Both the position numbers and the translations under genes were made by a program. Below are positions 59,107-64,000 of a stretch of 64,000 nt of DNA, piece after piece. Positions within the stretch are counted from its first letter, which is position 1. Every line of letters begins with the position of its first letter. The notes beneath the pieces were generated by a model. It saw nothing but the letters and a program-made list of their open reading frames with translations, was not told the DNA's origin and did no database searches. The DNA comes from Scleroderma bovista (Eukaryota; Basidiomycota; Agaricomycetes; Boletales; Sclerodermataceae): assembly GCA_037178675.1 (NCBI GenBank), contig JAYMGJ010000087.1, positions 124,001 to 188,000 on the forward strand, written 5' to 3'.

Positions 59107-62100
59107 GGTGGTTCTCATCGCGCTTTTTTTTTCCTTCCTGAGCGTTCCTCGGCATGACACCATATATTTTTATTACTTTTCTTCATTAACATGGCATATT
59201 TTGTGGTCGCATCGCATACAATTAACTTCGAGTTTTCGTCACTATTTTGATATTTCTTTTTGCTCTTGCAAGTCACTATTGTACTCTCATACTTCCAAGT
59301 GCATTCATTCAGCATTTTTATCCGTCATTGCCTCATTCCACCGCATTAGGTTATCACCCCCGCTAGCTCTGCTTGCCATTTTCACGGACCACGAACAATT
59401 GAGATCGTATCCGCTGCTTGCTACGTATACTACCCTATTCCTCGGTTATCAGATTGCTAGTGTACAGCTGCATAACGTTGACAGTTCTGATAATGACCGA
59501 TATCACACAGTTCCATGGTTGTGGGAGCATAAATGATCGGGAGAACCGCGGTCCTGAGCTGCCGTGCCACTGCATACTGAACTCTAATACTTACGGATCA
59601 GTTGACAGACTAGGAGGACCAGTGCTAGTGTGGCTATTAGGAGATGAGAAGAAAGAACAAGGGTCGGACACCATATTGCCCACGTATGTAGAGCGGGAAG
59701 CTGACCCCATCCGTTCTCAGCTAAATCACCCGACTGGTCAACCGCAGGCAGGGTAGCACCGGAAGAGTAAGAAGTAAGACAGGAGTTCGACAGAAACGTT
59801 GACACGCTCCTGAGTCGTGCTCCTACCCGTCCTTTTTTTTTTTTGCCTTGTCATTTATTTTCGCCCGCTTGTGGCGGCCGGAGAGCCGTGGCACGGTGGA
59901 TGTGGTGGCCCAAATCCAGGCCATCTGAGTATGCGATCGCGTGTTTCAGGCGTTGCAAGGACAACTGACTGCGTCGCTGGCGGGTTGTTCACGTGGAACC
60001 CAATACCACGGCGACGTACTAAGCTTTGAAGCAGGCTGGGTGGGCTACGCCAATGTGGTATCACACGGCACGATTGGTGCACACCTGACCATGGACTGCG
60101 CTATTTGACTCAGATCGTTCTAGATTGGTGCATCGTGGTGCAGGAAAAGTGCAAAGACTCCCCCACTCCACAGCGTTCCGACGACGGATAACGATGCAGT
60201 AATCGTATGCGGCGCATGATGGTGGATGGACCAGCCGAACTAGGAGTACCCCCATCCCCGAATATCTATCGAACTATTTCCGTCTCAATCTAAAATGGAC
60301 TCGAATCAAATGAGATCATTTCGAGAACCGTGACGGGCGGGCTCGGCGGGACATCGAGCCCATTCGAGAGAGCGCCGTGGGTTGCTTTTACTGGCTACCG
60401 CAATGAACTGAATTCACCCACGCTAGCTTTCGGATCAGAAAAGAAACCCCAAGTATATCCAGCGTGGGCTCGCAATGGCGTCCTACTACTAATAGATAAA
60501 TGGCTGCTATTTATCTACACAAGTGGGGAACGCCATCCATGAATTTCAACCGGGTCTTGGGGTCGAAGTGATCCATATTCCGAAACCATCTCTTCCCCTT
60601 GCACACCCTTACTATCCCCCCCTCGCCGTGCCATGTCCGCCCATTCATCGGAAAGGGCTGAGGGGCCTCGGCGCATCCTCGGATTTGATCCAGTCCGTTG
60701 ACCTTCGGTGGCCCTGCAGAAGGGGAAGGATGGCGAAGCACACCCACCCGATCAATATAATATGAATCCCCAAGCCAGATTACCTTGTGTATCTACAATT
60801 GCAGCTAGACTCGGCTGGGTCCATCCGTGCACACAGGATCATAACTCTCGGACGCAGCTTGTTTGTAATAAAAGACGGGCAGATCAGATTAAGAGGCGCA
60901 GTGGGTACCGTAGTGCTGGTGGATTCCTCTTAGGGTTTAGAGGCCACCCATTGGCCTTCAGGGGTCAGCCGGGCTATCTCATCCTCCAGCTCCCGAGGAA
61001 CCCGTTATTGGTAGTTGACTTCCGTGTCACTATCGGCGTTCGGATTCGGTGTCTGCGGCCTATGTAGCAGACCAGAGGGACGGCCTCCAACTGTCAGTTG
61101 CATCCTGTGTACCCGGAGGTTGTGTGTATCGTGTCCATACATATCAATCACACAAAGATGGATGATGGGTCCAGGAAACGCAGTCTGGCATCACATATGG
61201 ATCCCGTAGCGTTGGGTATTAGCTTGATCCATGGCAAGACAAGGGACGCCAGCGGGGATTGGAAAAAAAAACTCCCCCCCCTTTCAAAAAATGCGCCGGC
61301 CGGCTTCCTTTGGAAGGAGAGATATGATCACAAAATCACGAATTCCATCCCGCTGGATGCCACCTTGGCAAAAATGTCCATTGGATATTTGCCGATCTGG
61401 CAACAACGTTGTGGATTTCAAAACATGTAAAGAGCATGGTCCATGGCCTCGCATTTCAAAGGCTTTTCAGGGATACGGTATCATATTACAGTGACAGTTG
61501 TTAACGGCGTGGGCCTGAGTGCCTTTGTACTACCCCGTGGAATAGAGTTACGATGCTAATATGAGATGCTGATTGCGGTACTCACAGCGGGTTCTTTGTT
61601 ATTACAACTCCATTCTGTTAGATCGTTCCTTTATTGGCTTCTCTTGTTCGCTCATTTGGGTACTCCGACAAGTACGTCCTGGCCGATCTGTTTTGTTGTT
61701 GGGTCATTGAGAACCTTCAGCTATGTTTATCAACTGCTTCATAACGCCGAAATATGATGAAATCGTAACGACATTGTTGGTAGTAACAAGTGGGTAGCTA
61801 TTCCGGAGACAAGGTGGGTGAGAGTTACAACAGAGAAGGTTACATGAAATTTCAACGGAACATGGCTAAGACTTGACACTGGAAAAACGAATTCAATAAA
61901 ACAAAATAAACCCTCAGAAACTTCAAATTTGCGGTGAAACGCATCCGAACGTTTCTGATGGCGTCTGAGGCAAGCGGTCTGTGGCGGTTTGCGGTGGAGT
62001 GTTCTATATCAGCTAGGGCAGAGACGGTGGCTCACCAGGATGGTGAAGCATGGTGCTACGGACACATTACTCATATCAGTAGTCCTACATACTTACGCCG

Positions 62101-62320
62101 CTCCGTGACCGGTCTCCACGGCCTCCTCTTCACATGCGGTCCTTTGGTTGTCTTCGGATCCAATTATTGATCATATCACATCCGGACAGCGTTTTGTATA
62201 ACAGGCGCCACAACAGGTGAATGGCAGATGGAATATTCTTCTAACGTGATGCATCATGCGAATAAGCCCGGATAAGCATTTACATCGAAGCGCTCGTTAT
62301 ATTAGCTCTTCGTTTCTAAT
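59107..62320. other. intergenic, 3.2 kb, no gene recognised
   Basis: The segment starts with the T-rich 3' flank of CLG1. Frames up to about 120 codons occur (60708-61067, 61098-61430) but overlap in several phases and show no domain. T and A homopolymer runs lie at about 59828 and 61263. Confidence 0.5.
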
Positions 62321-63197
62321 TCATGTATCCTCCGAGGGTCCAGGTGGGTGTTGCTGTGCGTCGAGATTCTTTTTCAATACGGCCAGGTGAGACGATAGGA
62401 ACGCCTGCATGAAGAAATACCCGGAAAGGCCACCCGTCACTATTGATCGGGGAATCGCGGAGGGATAAAAATGGATGAGGGGGGGTGACATCCAGGGGGG
62501 GGGGGGGTTGCGACACGTCGCATTGTTGTGGATTGCGTCATCGGATACATAGTTTCGGTTACGTTCAGTGAGGCGTTGTGCAATACCGTGTGGTGGAATG
62601 TTCGCGCATGCCAATTAAAGAGAGGCGGCGCGGGAATCCAGAGTCGTCGGTACCAGAGTCGGCATCATTTATTTGGCATGGTTATCCGGGTGCACATTAT
62701 GCGTGGGCAGGGGTGACAAGACGTGGAACGTGAAAAAGGGATGATAAAGATTGTACAAGGTAAAATCGCCACTCACAGACACCGCATAAGATGGTTTGGT
62801 TCCTGTTGAACCGCATGAGCTTCGAGCCCAACAATGCTGCATATGGAAATTAGTTTTGGCAGTTGAGTTGACGTGTAGGGAAGCGAGGGGGTGGTGGTCG
62901 CCAGGTGGGTTCGGAGGTGTGCAAGTGCGGTACGGGAGATTGTATTGCGGGTTTCCAAAGGGCTCAGATTGGCATTCCTTGTCTCGTGCTAGGTAAACGG
63001 GGATGTTGTACGTACCTCCTGTTAGCCCTGCGGTCAGGCCAGCGAACATGCCATCTCTGCGTGCCTCCTGTGTAAACACGGTCCGAGAGCGACCCCAAAA
63101 ACAATGTTATGCGGATATTGAACTGGGGTGGGGGAGGGGCTCTGACCTTGGCAGCAAGGGCCTTGAGATCCGCTGGGACCTCTGAGCTTGACGCCAT
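62321..63197 (-). CDS. small two-helix membrane protein, 93 aa, four exons
   Basis: Exons (minus): 63197-63147, 63067-63016, 62836-62777, 62439-62321; every junction is in phase. The protein starts MASSSEVPADLKALAAKEAR, then a Gly/Ala-rich helix (GMFAGLTAGLTGALLGSKL), a polar turn MRFNRNQT, a second helix (ILCGVLTGGLSGYFFMQAF) and a hydrophilic tail ending PPGPSEDT. The GxxxG-like spacing suggests helix packing, perhaps in an organelle membrane. I do not recognise the family with certainty. The third intron (62776-62440) is long for this genome and carries a 13-G run. It is divergently paired with the SPO22-like gene. Confidence 0.7.
62495..62507. repeat. poly-G run inside an intron
   Basis: Thirteen consecutive G on the plus strand, within intron 3 of the 93-aa membrane protein gene (C-run in the transcript, a possible pyrimidine-rich splice aid). 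Confidence 0.85.
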
Positions 63198-63391
63198 CGA
63201 ATTTCGTCGAGCTTGGGGGTTAGAAAAAAAATAAGGGCAAGGTGTACAATTACATAATAAATAACATGATAATTAATTTGAATTGGATAGGTCCTAATTC
63301 CGAAACGCCTTCCCAAGTCGTTCTTGACAGTGACCACGGATCTTTCGACGCACCCCACCACAGCTAAAGACAGCCAGACCGAACTAGGATC
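63198..63391. promoter_or_regulatory. 194-bp divergent promoter region
   Basis: This segment separates the start codons of the 93-aa membrane protein (minus) and the SPO22-like gene (plus). It contains an AT-rich centre (about 63225-63285, AATAAATAACATGATAATTAA). A shared bidirectional promoter is inferred from spacing alone. Confidence 0.5.
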
Positions 63392-64000
63392 ATGACTACA
63401 CCAAAGAAAGAGCGAAATATGGCCAATTTGCAAAAATTATTCGCCCAGATTGAAGGCATGTTCTTTTCTCACTCAACCGTCGCCTCCAGCGCGGTGCGCT
63501 AATAGAGAGCTTTACCGTATCCTCCCTTTGTCCGCAGAATTATTAATCGAGATCAAACCTAAGCTGAAAGATACCACTTCGTCTTCCGTTGACGCGGGTG
63601 CCGTGGCGAAGGTCCTTCATCAAATCGCGTCTTTGGCACAGTCGTTCTCGGACCAACGTTTCAAGTCGGGGAATATTGATGGCCATCTTACAGATGCGCT
63701 CGATCAGCAAGGTTTGTAACCTTCATTACGGCTTCCCATGTCCAGCGCGCACGGAGCTATGAAGTGACCATTTACATCCTGCATGGACAATAAGGAGTGA
63801 ACCTGTGGAACGCCTCAGGCTTGTTCCGCCAAGATGGCGACAGCCGAGTTATCGTCGCAGCATGTATGCAGCACACCGTTCCCCCTTAACCTTTACTGCA
63901 ACTCATTCCTCACCCTGGCCCTGGTGGTGGAAGTGCGACTGGCAGGATTCCGTCTGATGGAGGCGGGCTTGGAGGCTAAACCGAGTATCGAAGGTTTGCC
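63392..64000 (+). CDS. SPO22: SPO22/ZIP4-like meiosis protein, N-terminus only, leaves the window on the right
   Basis: Exons: 63392-63455, 63538-63711, 63795-63863, 63934 to the window end. Joined, they read MTTPKKERNMANLQKLFAQI, ELLIEIKPKLKD, ASLAQSFSDQRF, QQGVNLWNASGLFRQDGD, VIVAALRLAGFRLMEAGLEA. This fits the N-terminal helical repeats of the SPO22/ZIP4 (TEX11) family, TPR-rich proteins needed for meiotic crossover formation. The first intron appears to be of the rare GC-AG type (63456 GCATG to CCGCAG 63537); the other two are GT-AG. The ATG at 63392 is the first in frame. Family assignment is moderately sure because only about 120 residues are visible. Confidence 0.6.

Noticed and set aside
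62495..62507. Telomere- or rDNA-like G-rich repeat
   Set aside because: A single homopolymer run inside an intron, without repeat structure.
1..64000. CRISPR arrays, bacterial operons, Shine-Dalgarno sites
   Set aside because: Spliceosomal introns throughout show a eukaryotic genome; no spaced repeat arrays were seen.

Overview
The window looks like genomic DNA of a basidiomycete fungus, most likely an agaricomycete. Genes carry many short introns (about 45-110 bp, GT..AG). Recognisable families are fungal: a Chs7-type chitin synthase export chaperone, a Clg1-type Pho85 cyclin, an agaricomycete-style HET-domain relic, a DUF6534-like membrane protein and a meiotic SPO22/ZIP4-like gene. All family assignments come from reading motifs; no database search was run.

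The left two thirds (2.05-42.63 kb) is a tandem array of eleven paralogous transporters of the major facilitator superfamily, in the allantoate-permease (Dal5)/anion:cation symporter group. I label them A to K. A is on the minus strand, B-K on the plus strand. I joined the exons of every copy by hand. Each has 11 exons and 10 introns, with internal exon lengths that are almost invariant (20, 108, 86, 13, 87, 135, 372 or 381, 117, 138 or 141, 184 nt), including two microexons of 20 and 13 nt. Predicted proteins are 479-492 aa. Nine copies appear fully intact. D has lost its conserved C-terminal tail by a 7-nt deletion. I has two in-frame deletions and a shifted splice site. By eye the relationships are (B,C),D; (A,G); (H,I); (J,K); E and F stand more alone. 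C arose from B by a segmental duplication that carried along the 5' end of A, left as a truncated relic at 7.1 kb. The C promoter later gained a GC-rich insertion of about 540 bp. Further C-terminal relics lie at 28.9, 32.5 and 33.0 kb.

Three other loci interrupt or flank the array: a frameshifted P-loop GTPase (0.94-1.6 kb), a DUF6534-like membrane protein between G and H (23.5-25.3 kb, minus), and an intact five-exon phosphopantothenoylcysteine decarboxylase between I and J (33.3-34.3 kb, minus).

The right third is ordinary and sparse: a GPALPP1/DUF3752 protein (43.2-44.3 kb, minus), a HET-domain pseudogene (45.0-45.6 kb, minus), CHS7 (46.1-47.4 kb, minus), a stretch of nearly 10 kb without a recognisable gene (47.4-57.0 kb), the Clg1-type cyclin (57.0-59.1 kb, plus), another empty 3.2 kb, then a divergent pair: a 93-aa membrane protein (62.3-63.2 kb, minus) and the start of a SPO22/ZIP4-like gene that leaves the window (63.4 kb, plus).

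The array suggests repeated local duplication and divergence of one solute transporter. Substrates cannot be read from sequence. Family members with known roles carry allantoate, nicotinate, pantothenate, biotin or other organic anions. Differences at the conserved TM1 acidic motif between paralogs are the clearest sign that copies may have diverged in function.
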